64,000 bases of DNA from Eutreptiella sp. 'Long Island Sound 2002' (taxonomy: Eukaryota; Euglenozoa; Euglenophyceae; Eutreptiales; Eutreptiaceae): the NCBI GenBank assembly GCA_964036045.1, contig OZ038379.1, forward strand, positions 121,335,206 to 121,399,205. Reading direction: 5' to 3'. Under the pieces are notes generated by a model. The model did not search any database. It was not told the DNA's origin and saw only the letters and a program-made list of their open reading frames with translations. The position numbers were made by a program, and so were the translations under genes. Of the stretch, positions 33,493 through 44,171 are shown piece by piece. Position 1 is the first letter of the stretch, and every line of letters begins with the position of its first letter.

Positions 33493-33508
33493 TACCTACC
33501 TACCTACC
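33493..33508 (+). repeat. (TACC)4 tail ending the plus-strand LINE
   Basis: Four exact TACC units directly abut TCTCTTCTGCGC, the first bases of the right flanking duplication. This defines the 3' terminus of the LINE. Confidence 0.7.
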
Positions 33509-33888
33509 TCTCTTCTGCGCGGCGTGCGGCAGTATTGTGGAAAGATTTTGAAGCGGTAGGGTGGGGCCCGCCGCGTTGGCCCTTGAAGACCCTGAAAATG
33601 CAAGAGAGCACAAAAATCAGCCTTCTACCATGACTCCGGTCAGCGGTGTTATCTTCTCGATTTTGATCGCTTTGGGAGTCCATTTGACCACTTTTTATAC
33701 AAAACTTTCCAGGATTTTTGCCGCATGGCAGGATTAGTCCTGGCTACATGGTCTCTGGAGAGGCGCAGAAGGAAAATTGATTAAATTATTGCGAAAAATC
33801 TATAAGATTAACTATAAAAATCGCTATTTCCCAATCTGGGATTACGCCTCTGCTGAGGTCATTTTTGTGCCTGCGGAGACTTCTGCGG
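33509..33888. repeat. Right copy of the 380-bp direct duplication
   Basis: Partner of 18056-18436, about 97 percent identical by eye. It continues without a break into LTR sequence at 33889, unlike the left copy. Confidence 0.85.
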
Positions 33889-34285
33889 TCGCACTGGGGA
33901 GACCCACCCGCTACCGCATCAATAATACACTGTCCTCTTACCCTGTTACAAGCAAGCAAGATTAAGGAACTCCACTCGTTACCTGAAAGAACGTAGGGTG
34001 GAGCCCCTGGGTAACCGAAGCAAGGGTTGTACTGTGCGCAACATGCGCGGCCTACCCTTTAAAAGGCCATATGCATGCACAGGTATGCACAGGTTTAGCA
34101 ATCTCACTCTGTTTCTCCTAATCTAACCCACAACAGCAAATCATAAGGTGACTCAACCAGGAGGTGAGCTCCTCCTGGGCTTACCTACCTTACTCACCAC
34201 GCATCACTACACTACACTCACTAACGCCAGCACCAGCCTTTGAAGGCAGGGTGAGCACTCAGCACTTGGACTCATCATGTGAATG
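33889..34285 (+). repeat. LTR-family sequence, distal part plus start of another fragment
   Basis: Bases 33945-34195 match 10905-11165. Bases 34196-34280 match 15360-15450 (CACTACACTACACTCAC, GCAGGGTGAGCACTCAGCAC), so a second LTR fragment begins here and soon loses similarity. Confidence 0.5.
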
Positions 34286-35248
34286 CCGAAGGTAAGACGA
34301 GCGCAAAACAACCCTAAGCGTTTGAACAACCCTACGGCGAATTATAAACAACGCTAAGCGATTAATGCATTGTGTGTCATGCATGCCCTCCTTACTTTGT
34401 TCCCTGCAGAAAGAGGAGACAGAATGGCGCACTGCACAGCTTAAAACCAGCCTAACCGTTTTAAGCAACCCTATTTTAACGCTACGGCAACACGAACACA
34501 GGCAAGCACTTTCTTTTCTGACCTGTGAAGAGAAGAGAAGGGTGGATTGGGGCACACAGAAAGCGACACGACGTGTGAGTGCCTGAATTAGGCACATGCA
34601 TCATTAGCACAGCGCATACACTAACCCTACGTGCGCCCTGCGTGCTGCATTCGCTTCGCATACCTTGCATTTCACTTTTCACCTCTGCAGAGCAATGGAA
34701 GTGAGCACCCGAACCCCGAACGAACACAGCGGTGACCACCCTAGCGTTTTAACGAAGCAACCAACACGAACACAATGCATGCGTGTTACATGACACTGAC
34801 ATACCTGAGAGGTGGGTTGTCCACCTACTCTGTGGTGTGGGTTATTGTTCAATCCTTTTTCCTAAAGTTTATAAAATTTTTGATGCAACTGTGCAAAAAT
34901 TTCTTTTCAAACTTTAAAAACTACGGCTCATACCTTCCTTTTCTGGAGATGTTTACGCTTGCGCAACTCTTTTTTGGAGTCCGTTTCTGTCGCGCTTGTC
35001 TGCGACTTTAGGTTTTAGTCTAAAAATGATGATTTCCAACAACGTTTGGTCAATTTTTAGCGATTTGACTTGTTAAATCGCTAACCCTTTCGCTAAACCA
35101 CAGGATTCACTCCCTGTTGGTTCCATTTTTTATTTTTTTCAGCTCTTGGAGATTTGTGCCCTCCATTGGAAGTAGTGCTCCGTCCTGGCCCTTGGTCAGG
35201 ATGTTTACTAAAAAGCTGTTTATCAAGCGATCGCCGTCCGCATTAGAG
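34286..35248. other. No recognisable gene
   Basis: AT-richer DNA with scattered ACCCTA/AGCG motifs and no ORF with a recognisable family. A 78-codon hydrophobic ORF (34775-35011) is unsupported. Confidence 0.45.
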
Positions 35249-35325
35249 CATTCGACTGTACCCTAGTGGGCAAGCATGTGTGCTCTAGGTAGGGAGTCCT
35301 GGGTTCAAACCCCACCAGCCCCAAA
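35249..35325 (+). ncRNA. tRNA-like sequence with B box (relic)
   Basis: TAGAGCATTCGACTG near 35254 and GGTTCAAACCCC near 35312 resemble a D arm and a T arm. The T stem pairs at four of five positions. Acceptor pairing is unclear, so this is a relic or SINE head at best. Confidence 0.3.
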
Positions 35326-35596
35326 TTTGTGCCAAAAGGTTTCGCCGCACACTGGCGACTTTTGAGGAATGCCCCATCGAAGGGACATCATTCATGGTAC
35401 ATTACACTGCTTTTCGAGGGTACCTACAGTGTGATAGGCTTCTAAGAACTGATGGGAATGTTTTTTGTTTGGTTTAATGCATTTTCTGGGGTAATTTTGT
35501 GGACATTTGAGCCTTTTTCCTTGGTCCTACTAGCTTGATCAACTAGTACTCCAAGGGGGAGGAAGAAAAAGTCACTGCCATGTCTTTCTTGGAGGT
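35326..35596. other. No recognisable gene; left flank of LINE copy 2
   Basis: Unique-looking DNA that ends where LINE similarity starts abruptly at CACGACGCAGG (35597, equivalent to 25192 in the first copy). Confidence 0.5.
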
Positions 35597-37628
35597 CACG
35601 ACGCAGGAGGAGCCCACCCCGTCAGCCGAAGGCTGGACACCACCCACCATTCTGCTACTAGCACCAAACAGCCACAAACACGCTACCCGCACTGTCCAGC
35701 GACACCATACCCCCTGGTCCATCCCCAAACACAACGCCCCGGAGACCGATGTACCACCGGTCAGACACAGTGACCAGGGCATACCGCGCACGTGCTGGCA
35801 CTGCGGCCCAGCAGCCCTTGACTCTCCGTGGCCCCTGCTACACCTCATCTCCACCCACTACCACACCCCCACCGCCGCCGCCACCGCCGACCAGCAGGCA
35901 TGGCTCTCCCCCTGGTTTCACACGGTACCCCCAGACCACCCAGCACACGTAGCCTGGACTCGAACGCCCACGGCGACATGGACATTAAACCAACAAGCGA
36001 GCAGACCCGGACAGCCTGGCCATGGAGTACGACCGCTGCGACCCACACCGCGCAGGACCTCAGGAGGCACCCATGCGCCCCATACAGCACAAATGCCCCA
36101 CCTTCCGCGGCGACAAAGACGACAAGGAACGGCGACAGACCATCACGTGCCAGAAGTTCCACCCCAATACGGGATACCTCTTCCACCTGATGTACGCGTA
36201 TATCACTCAGGGGCGCCCGGACAGAGGCCTCCTCCGCCTTATGCCACGAGCCCAGGCCATCATCACCCAGGGGATAGGCGTCTATGCGGCACCGCTACTG
36301 CAACCCACGCAAATGCCCACCAGAACCGCCCAAGGGAGCCCCGTCTACGTCTATCACCCCACAGCAATTGCCCGCCTACCCATACCCAGCGACACCAACA
36401 TCATCTACTTCACTGACATATCTGGCACCCAGCAACGCACCCCCACGATCGGTTGCAACTCCTTACGCATCACCTGGCGCGCGGGCGGCCTCCACGTGGA
36501 ACACCACACCGGGGCCACCATCTTTGGGGCGTCCTCCCACGGCGAACTGCGCACCCTGGCGGACGCCGTCACCGCCACACCACCACCCGCAACGATCCAG
36601 CCCCGCAACATCTGGGCAGTCGTGGACGCCACGGTCGAGATCCACCTCACCAGGCGCCTAGCGGACCTGCCTCTCCACAGGGCGCTCGAATCCGGCCTCA
36701 CCACACAGGCGTTGGGACTATGGATGCCCTTCAAGGGCATGCACCCCAAGGACGCCCTACACATCGTCATACAGGAATCACACCGCTACACATACGGCAA
36801 CGGACGCGCAGACACGCATGCCAAACACCAGAGCACCAGCCACACCCCAGGGCTCGAACATGTACGACTGGATACCCCACACCACAGCCACCTGCAACAC
36901 CTACCCCCGATCCCCTCGGCCACACAACCCCCCCAATGGATGCCCGAGGACACGCCGTACACAGATCAAGACAAGTAGTACCACTACCCCACACCCATCC
37001 AGCAGCTGGCCACCACACTGGGCCACCCGGCGAACACCGAACTCCTCCGACGCCTCGAAGACTCCATCCACAGCCCCCTCTACTACTCCGCCCTACGCCC
37101 GGATAGCCTCCCAGCACACCTACAAAAACCCCGACTCCAACTTGCCCTCGAACAGATTCCCCTCCTCACCCGATACCACCGATGGTACGCACGCCGCTCG
37201 ATCCACGTCCCCGCAAGATAAACCAAATGCATCTGTGGCCACGCGGAAGAAGAAACCTGGGACCACTTCAAGGGGTGCCCCCTGTACTGAGGACTGGACA
37301 CCCTCACAGACTGGAACACAACCCACACAATCGCACAGCACGCCGGATGGCCAACGCGGTCCCCGGCAACCCAGCAACTCGCCACCGTCCTCAAGCAGAC
37401 GGAGGTACTCGAGGCGGTCCGCAGGGGACTCGTCCGCACAGCCGTCTACACCTTGCTTTGCACCCACGCGGAGCACCCCCAAGCCACGGCGGCGCACATG
37501 CAACGGACGGCCATTGCCAAGACAGCGGAGCAGCTCACATACCGCACCCACAGGTACCTGCAGCATGCAGCAACCCTACCCCAAACAGACCAGGCCCACC
37601 TCCTCAAACTCCTGTTCTACCAACCATG
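35597..37628 (+). pseudogene. RNase H and zinc-finger region of LINE copy 2, with stops
   Basis: It corresponds to 25192-27224. There is a frameshift near 35990. The RNase H region is open at 36022-36975 but its first Asp motif is changed from TDASG to TDISG. TAG at 36976-36978 stands where copy 1 has CAG. TAA at 37219-37221 and TGA at 37288-37290 follow, next to the zinc motif (CICGHAEEETWDHFKGCP). The end reads LLKLLFYQP and TGA at 37627-37629, overlapping the ORF3 ATG. Confidence 0.8.
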
Positions 37629-39168
37629 AGAACCTACCCCATGACACCCCAACACGGGACCCCCACCACGTCTACACACCATCCACTGAGCACAGCACTG
37701 GCACGGCACACACGGGCACCCCAGGAACCACACACACGCCCACCAGCGTGCGCACGCCGCCGTCCCCCATCCCCCCACGCCGCCGTCCGTCCACAGGTAC
37801 CACCAGCCGCCAGCCACCGCATGCCCCCTCTGTGTACGCCAGCGGCTACCACAGACAGCGCTGCCCTGCAACCCAGACCACTGGGTCTGCCTGGGAGCCG
37901 CGCACCGCCTCACCCACTGCCCCCACTGCGGAGACCTCAACCCCCACCACCGCGAGCGGCCCGCAGCCCCAGCCGCAGCCCTCCCCACCAGCCACCCCAG
38001 CTTCTTCGGGCCACTCACCGACACCCTGCGGGACCACCTTGGAGGGTACTAAGTGGCGGACGCGGCGGACCATGCATGGACCATAGCCGTGGCCACGGGC
38101 AGCGCACCCCTGCCCCCCCACAGCCCACCCTTACGCCACAGCGGGGGCGTCTTGAACGTGGCGGCCCGCCACGTCCTCCTCGCCCTATACCTCCGACACG
38201 GTGACCTGCACCTCCCAAACCCACAGCTCCCGGCCCCCCAACCAGCAGCCCTGACGCCGGAAGCGTGGCCAGACACGGCACCAGAGGAGATAGCAGCCTA
38301 CCTCCAAATCACTTGCCGCCAGGTCAACACCGCCCTCGGCCGACGGAAAGGAACACCTTACACACTCAGCGCACTCCTTCACCCGGCACACCACCCCCAC
38401 CCCACGCAGCTGAGGCCCCCCGAGGGCTGGGCGTCCTTTCGGGACGGCCACCTGGCCGCCCCCGACGAGGCCACCGCAACGCAGATGGGCCTCAAGACCA
38501 GCGCGCCTACGTCAGAGGCCTCGAGGCGCACCTCCGAGAGGCGCACCGCTGGCAGGCCCGCTCCCCGTCGCCCCCACAGGGACAGGGGAGTTCACCGGCC
38601 CCCGACACCTACCAGGCCAAGAAGACCAAGACAGGTCAGGGGGCCCGCCAGCGCGCCCGCGGCAGGGCGCGACACCCCAACCAGGGCCCGGGTCCAGCCA
38701 CACCGCACCACCCCACGCCCAGACCCCCGGGGCACACCAACAGCACCGCCCCCACCAGCGCCCACCACCACCACCGTACCGCAGCACCGAAACCCTGCAG
38801 CCCAGTCAGCCACCACCGCCCGCACACGTCCACACCATGCCGGGACCACCATACGCGCAGAGCCAGGGGACATGGCACCACCAACACCACCACCACGCCC
38901 CCGTCCATCCCAACCCCTACCCCCTCATGCCCCAATACTGCAGCGACCCCCACCAGCTACATCACCACCACGCCCCAGCACAACCGGGCCCCGCGAACCA
39001 CCCACCCCACATGGCACACATCACCGCACCACACCATCACGTATACCACCACCACCATCCCGTACCACCACACCCACCAACGCCGGGGTACCACACGCAA
39101 CCAGCACACCCTCAACACCACCACCACGTGATCCAGCACCAGCCGCCGCCCCTACTACACAGGCCCAT
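37626..39168 (+). pseudogene. ORF3 of LINE copy 2, N-terminal part
   Basis: The RING-like Cys/His cluster is preserved at 37822-37929 with identical spacing. As in copy 1, the ATG at 37626 is one frame away from the conserved frame. TAA at 38050-38052 replaces a Tyr codon, and a frameshift lies near 38490. The ORF is cut by the LTR element at 39169. Confidence 0.7.
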
Positions 39169-39518
39169 TGCAATAGGTTTGGCATAGAGAGGTACACGAA
39201 GCCATAGTATTAATAGCGCAGGCCCCCGACAGAAGCGCGATCGCGCACAGCGCAAGCGCAGTGCCAGCACAGAAGTGATGAACAGAGTAAAAGGGGACTG
39301 TACAATAAATGTCGTATGTTGCAATCTGTTTCATTATTCTGAATACAATGCATTACTGTGTTGTTGTTACTTGCAGTAACAACAAGATGTTCAATTGATT
39401 CTGACGGACAAGATTATCCAAGTGCTCGTGGGAGATTGGGATTGAAGGATTTTAATTTTATTATGAAAAACAAAATGCCGCTGGGAATAAAAAACTCCGT
39501 TTGCAGGATTGAGGAGCA
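39169..39518 (+). repeat. 5' LTR of the young element
   Basis: TG...CA ends. It contains AATAAA at 39304-39309, the palindrome GCGCGATCGCGC near 39235, and a perfect hairpin (39361-39370 with 39376-39385, TTGTTGTTAC/GTAACAACAA, loop TTGCA). No TGG-type tRNA primer site is obvious directly after it. Confidence 0.85.
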
Positions 39519-39585
39519 AAAAAGATAGACGCGAGGTCTGTTGGAATTATAATCTTGTTGTTACTGGGCTGCCGAGGATTCTGCT

Positions 39586-40446
39586 ATGAGGAGTGACAAA
39601 GAGGACAACGCCCAGCAGAGTACGGTGGACGACCCAACGACCACGAAGAGGTCACCGCTGAAGGAGACACCGTCCAGCCTGCAGCGACTACGGCAAGCAA
39701 TAGCTGAAGAGGTTGGAGAACGACACATAAGCGCGGCTGTCGGACGTTTGCGTAACATGCAGGTATGCGATCACGGCCCAACGCCACATGTTGCCTCAGA
39801 GCGCCGCCAGCGACAGGTGCAGGAGTTTGAAGGGTTTTGCGCTGACAAAGGCGCGCACGCCCAGTGCTGCCAATATGACTGTGCCCGTCATGAAGAGTGC
39901 CATGGTGCTTTGGCTATGATCCACGGAGGAGTCCTACGTTGTTTGGTCACGAAGAACATACTGGTGCAGCAGACGACAACGCCCAAACAGCCGCCGTTGG
40001 AGAGGTCGCTCGAAGACTTGATTCACAAGCAAGCACGGCGGCGCTACTGGTATGAGAAGTTAACCGCGATCAACCACGTGGCGGCGAAGGAGATACAACG
40101 CCAGATGGAGCAAGCACAAGCGGAAACCACGCTGCATCAACGACGGCAATCCAAGAGGTCGGTGGGATTCTACGGGTTCGATGAGGAGAAGGAGGATGAA
40201 CAAGAAGCGCCGGACAAGAGTACAGGAGCTCCAGACATACAGCACGAGAATACACAGGTCCAGGAAGCGCCGGACGAGCGTACGCGAGCTCAAGACACGC
40301 CGCACGGAAGTACACCAGTCCAGGGAGCGCCAGGCGAGAGTGCCAACACCAAGGACCTGCCACAATCCCACGCGGTCCACACAGTGCGCCGACGCCATCA
40401 TCACTCCAAGGGACGAGGACCAGAACGACAGCCTCCACAGGGCTGA
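39586..40446 (+). CDS. Novel 286-residue protein of the young LTR element (gag position)
   Basis: ATG at 39586 lies 67 bases after the LTR; the ORF ends in TGA. The N-terminal half is basic and helical (LQRLRQAIAEEVGERHISAA) and carries a Cys/His-rich patch CCQYDCARHEECHG near residue 100 that could bind zinc. A helix-rich middle (KQARRRYWYEKLTAINHVAA) follows. The C-terminus has three degenerate 20-residue repeats starting QEAPDKS, QEAPDER and QGAPGES, then RRRHHHSKGRG. No protease or RT motif. Its position suggests a Gag-like structural role, but sequence alone does not establish this. Being intact in a very young insertion supports it as a real protein. Confidence 0.6.
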   Translation: MRSDKEDNAQQSTVDDPTTTKRSPLKETPSSLQRLRQAIAEEVGERHISAAVGRLRNMQVCDHGPTPHVASERRQRQVQEFEGFCADKGAHAQCCQYDCARHEECHGALAMIHGGVLRCLVTKNILVQQTTTPKQPPLERSLEDLIHKQARRRYWYEKLTAINHVAAKEIQRQMEQAQAETTLHQRRQSKRSVGFYGFDEEKEDEQEAPDKSTGAPDIQHENTQVQEAPDERTRAQDTPHGSTPVQGAPGESANTKDLPQSHAVHTVRRRHHHSKGRGPERQPPQG

Positions 40447-41875
40447 CATGATGACCAGTTCATTGTGCAGCATCAGCCACACCGACTTCCACGCGTTACA
40501 AAAAAAGTTTATTTCGACTTAATCATCACATTGCGGAGGTACGACCACCGCCAGACCACGGATTGTTATTGGGGCGTGAACCCCATGTCTGCCGTGGGAC
40601 GCAGAATGGTCACGTTGTAAGCGAGAGCCGGGACCAGACTATGGATTGTGATTGGTTGCCGACCAACACGCATACACGTACAGGGAGGCCAGCCCCCCTT
40701 TCTTTACGCCAAGGCTCTCGCCACGTCTGACGACGCCGGATAGCTGGGGCAGAGGAATGCCTAAATGGGTGAGGAGAGGAGACAGCGTCACCCCTGGGGC
40801 TGGAGCTAGGTATGCCTGCAGAGGGCCCTGCTTTTTGAGCCGCGCTGAAGTGTGCCTAAGGTGCGACGACGGCCCATGGATGGCTGCGCACCGAGACAGC
40901 TCCCATCAGGGGAGCCGGGCCATGGCAGGCAACATCGCAAAGCGGCAAGTCGCGGACTGAAGTGGGGATCCACCAGTACCAGTGACCATGGCCATGACCG
41001 CCACGCGTGTGAGACGGACCAGCAAACAAACATCCGGTGGGACTGGATGCCTGGGAAGCTTATGACCGACACCTAACTGTATTGTGCACACTCCAGCGAG
41101 CAACAAACCTGGGACTACAACGAGAGGACTCTTGGTCTCTGTGGGGGTTCAACTACGCCAATGAATACACTCGACATGGGTTCGCCTACCTGGGGCTGCC
41201 TACAACAACGCCAGCACACACGCCCATGTCTGCCTGCTTTGGTCCTGGTTAAGCATTAATGACCTACAGGGTTATAATTTTGAATCTTTGAAACCACAGG
41301 CTTTTTCTGCAGCCGCGCCACTGAGCTCTGCACGCTCTTCCGGCGTTCACATTATATTATTATTTTTTTTCAACCTCCACAGGAACCTCCTATATAATTT
41401 TTGCATTGTTTCAACATCTATCTGTCCGAGTTCGAGGAGAGAGCATGGCATACAGGCATGGCCTGGGTGTATATACTCGGAACCACAAGGCCAGCAATCC
41501 AAGCCAAGGCTGTACATGGTACAGTGGGCTGTCAGCAGAACTATGAACGGATGTCCAGAAATTGGTGCAGGATATCCTGAGTTTTGTCTGCGGGTTTGCC
41601 GGGTCGGGTGACTGTTTTTTTGTGTGATTTTGTTGACACAGCAACAGTGAAATTGCTGCGGGGTAAGTAGTAAATACCATGTCTTAGAGTAGAAGTATAG
41701 AGAGGGGTACCCACACCCACAAGACAAACCGGGTGGTGACCCCCCAGATGGGGAGAATAATCTGAGTGTCTATGTGCAGGTGAGGTCCATGCAAAACCTA
41801 TATATCTTTTTTTTCAGCACACAACAACACCACCCATTTTTCACTGGGTGGTGATAGTTGTGGCTTGGGTGTTCA
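40447..41875. other. Interior non-coding part of the young LTR element
   Basis: Only short ORFs and no recognised motif. It may hold deleted pol space or packaging signals. Confidence 0.5.
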
Positions 41876-41887
41876 TTGGGAGGGGAG
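41876..41887 (+). other. Polypurine tract of the young LTR element
   Basis: TGGGAGGGGAG immediately precedes the TG start of the right LTR, fixing the plus-strand orientation. Confidence 0.8.
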
Positions 41888-42237
41888 TGCAATAGGTTTG
41901 GCATAGAGAGGTACACGAAGCCATAGTATTAATAGCGCAGGCCCCCGACAGAAGCGCGATCGCGCACAGCGCAAGCGCAGTGCCAGCACAGAAGTGATGA
42001 ACAGAGTAAAAGGGGACTGTACAATAAATGTCGTATGTTGCAATCTGTTTCATTATTCTGAATACAATGCATTACTGTGTTGTTGTTACTTGCAGTAACA
42101 ACAAGATGTTCAATTGATTCTGACGGACAAGATTATCCAAGTGCTCGTGGGAGATTGGGATTGAAGGATTTCAATTTTATTATGAAAAACAAAATGCCGC
42201 TGGGAATAAAAAACTCCGTTTGCAGGATTGAGGAGCA
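41888..42237 (+). repeat. 3' LTR of the young element
   Basis: 350 bases, identical to 39169-39518 except for one T/C difference in GGATTT(T/C)AATTTT. Confidence 0.85.
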
Positions 42238-42251
42238 AAAAAGATGGACAC

Positions 42252-43895
42252 ACGGGCCACAGTACACCCCCATGGACCAGCGGGGAGCCGCGCACGCACA
42301 CCAGCAACACCAGGGCCTAGTAGGAGCGCACCACCACCACCAGCAGCCCCCCCACCCACACCCCATACCAGCGAGCACCATACACCAGCAGCCACCCATT
42401 ATATACGGACCACAGCCCCACCCGGACGCCCATGCGGCCACCTCCCACCCATACCTAAGCACTGCAGCCAGTCAAGAACCGCAAGGGCCACACAGCGCAC
42501 ACACGCAACACCCACACAACCCACAGGGACGCCCAGACCCCCAGCCAACACAACACCCAGCCCCGCCCCCCCCACCACCAACAGTGCCACCCCCACACAA
42601 CCCCCCCCCGCCCCCCCCGAGACCAAGCCACAGATGCCACACACGGCCGCCCCCACCAGCCCATCGATGTCGATGCCCCTGCCGACACACACCGCGAGTC
42701 CCCCCTCCCGCGGCCACCACAAGAAACCTCATCACCAGACCCCACACGCGACAACGACGACCGCCCGCCCCAACCCACACAACCCCCCCCATCACACCCC
42801 GCACCACCAGCCGCCACACCGGCCGAACCCTACGCCCTAAACAACCCCGCAGCGGTACGGCAGCACCTCCGGGGGCTCGGGGACCAGGAGGTGGTGCGCC
42901 TCCACACCTCCAGCACCACCCAGCGCATCCGGGCGACCACCCTGGTCCAGGGGGCCACCCTGGGAGAAGGCGTCCAAGACTTCCTCTTCGACGCCTTCTT
43001 CCACGTCACCCGACACGACCGCCCCCCACTCGCCACCCCAGACGGCGAGAGCCCGCCCCCCACAGGGGACCGAATCTGGGTGCCCCCCATCGACTGGGGG
43101 CGACACCTAGTCGGACACCCTGTGCCGGAGCGGGAGGACACCCAGGGCCGCACCCCCTACCGCGAGCCCAACATGGCCCACCCCCCACCCAGCGCCACCC
43201 CAAGCAACACGAAAGGCCGGGAGCGGGAAACGTGGGTAGCCCGGATGACCAGCCTGAGCAACTTCAGGCACCACGTCCCGGACGACATCCCCACCCCCGA
43301 TGACCGGCAGCCAGCCCCCTCCACGTACATGACCCTCATGTACAATCTGCACTACACCCTCTGCACCACCCACTACCATGCACCAACTGGCCACTGGGTG
43401 GTGCACGACACCAACTCCCCCCTCCCCGCTGACTACGCCCCCCCCCCAAACAACCCAGGCCTCGACACGTACACCCGGGGGGACGAGCCGGAAGACCCCC
43501 ACATCTGGGGCACGTGGGCACGCAAGTCCCTGGACACCCTGCTCTCCATCCACAGCGGGAACCAGGGCCTTGGTAGGGCGATGTATTGCCTTGCCAAGTG
43601 GACCCAACGGACCTGGGGGATCCCCACGGACCGGTGGCTGTGGAGGGTCACGCTGCGCCCCCAGCAGAGGGAGGCCCCCCCGAACCGCAGGGGACCCACC
43701 CCCCCACGCCCCACCACCCTACAGCTCTGCCCGTACATGGTGGCAGCCCGCCTCATGGCGCTGCTGTGGCTGGGCCCCCACAACCCCACCCAAAACTACC
43801 CCCACCTCACGGAGGAGGACATGCCCAACATCCAGCGATGGTTCTTCCGCACCCTCAACTACCTCCAGCAAACACACCCGCACGTCCTGGAGTAG
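42252..43895 (+). pseudogene. ORF3 C-terminal half of LINE copy 2
   Basis: The conserved domain reads through the site where copy 1 has TGA (here CGA: FHVTRHDRPP). It matches IWVPPIDWGRHLVGHPVP and GLGRAMYCLAKWTQRTWGI of copy 1. A frame change lies in the region before 42891. It stops at TAG (43893-43895), where copy 1 has CAG followed by IWPPPG and TAA. Conservation of this block against decay elsewhere suggests it was once a selected protein. Confidence 0.75.
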
Positions 43896-43897
43896 AT

Positions 43898-44171
43898 ATG
43901 GCCACCCCCCGGGTAACCCACGTGCCCGCACAGCCGAGACAACGCCACCACACCAGCACCAGCACGCACAGGTCACCAGGGAAAGCGCGCGCACACGCCC
44001 GGTGCCCGAACCCGCACCCTCGTACTCGCTACTCGCAGGACCCAGCATCCTACGCCCATCCCCGAAGCCCAGGGCCCTCCGCCGTCTCCCACAGCCCTCT
44101 CCTCCGCCTCCGACTCCACAACCCCCACCACCACAACCACCTCATCCACCACCACGACAACATCCTCATCC
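43898..44171 (+). pseudogene. ORF4 N-terminus of LINE copy 2, cut by the Ty3 insertion
   Basis: ATG at 43898 gives MATPRVTHVPAQPRQR, as in copy 1. The ORF is interrupted at 44171 and continues after the Ty3 element at 61350. Confidence 0.6.
44168..44171. repeat. Left target-site duplication ATCC
   Basis: ATCC precedes the left LTR and is repeated at 61350-61353 after the right LTR. Copy 1 of the LINE has a single ATCC here (CTCATCCAGCACTCC). Confidence 0.85.

Larger units (their letters stand above)
18437..33508 (+). mobile_element. 15 kb LINE with RNase H and two downstream ORFs
   Basis: The element lies precisely between the two 380-bp copies. Order: ORF1 (18437-20533), ORF2 (20451-21898), endonuclease-RT (21738-24947), RNase H with zinc finger (to 27224), ORF3 (27221-30686), ORF4 (30668-32140), 3' UTR with minisatellite, and tail (TACC)4 at 33493-33508. 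It starts inside ORF1, so it is 5'-truncated. At least three frame changes and four in-frame stops are visible, so this copy is dead, but a second copy (35597 onward) shares the downstream ORFs. Sense-strand composition is strongly C/A-rich, which opens many shadow frames. Confidence 0.75.
32141..33508 (+). other. 3' untranslated region of the plus-strand LINE
   Basis: Contains an A/T-rich island (about 32625-32705), a three-copy minisatellite (32757-32940), a unique block shared with 63640-64000, and the (TACC)4 tail. Open frames on the minus strand across the minisatellite are artefacts of its repeat structure. Confidence 0.6.
35597..39168 (+). mobile_element. LINE copy 2, first segment (5'-truncated)
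   Basis: Collinear with 25192-28770 at high identity. It breaks at 39168, where an LTR element is inserted, and resumes at about 42246 and again at 61350. The 5' truncation lies in the RT-RNase H region. Confidence 0.85.
39169..42237 (+). mobile_element. Young non-autonomous LTR retrotransposon with one novel ORF
   Basis: Two 350-bp LTRs (39169-39518 and 41888-42237) begin TGCAATAGG and end GAGGAGCA. I see only one difference between them, so the insertion is recent. A polypurine tract (GGGAGGGGAG) ends right before the right LTR. The 2.4 kb interior has one ORF and no RT, protease or integrase, so it must depend on enzymes in trans. It sits in ORF3 of LINE copy 2. I see no clean target duplication, and about 13 bases of LINE sequence seem to be missing at the junction. 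Confidence 0.8.
42238..44171 (+). mobile_element. LINE copy 2, second segment
   Basis: Collinear with about 28775-30945 from GGCCACAGTACACCCCC (near 42252) onward. It ends CATCC at 44171, where the large Ty3 element is inserted. Only one unit of the 246-bp repeat is present. Confidence 0.85.

Noticed and set aside
18056-33888. Reading the 380-bp repeats as LTRs of one large LTR element
   Set aside because: The repeats lack TG...CA ends, the interior encodes an APE-type LINE, a (TACC)4 tail abuts one repeat, and the related LTR at 15846 shows the repeat is target sequence. The second LINE copy does not start with such a repeat.
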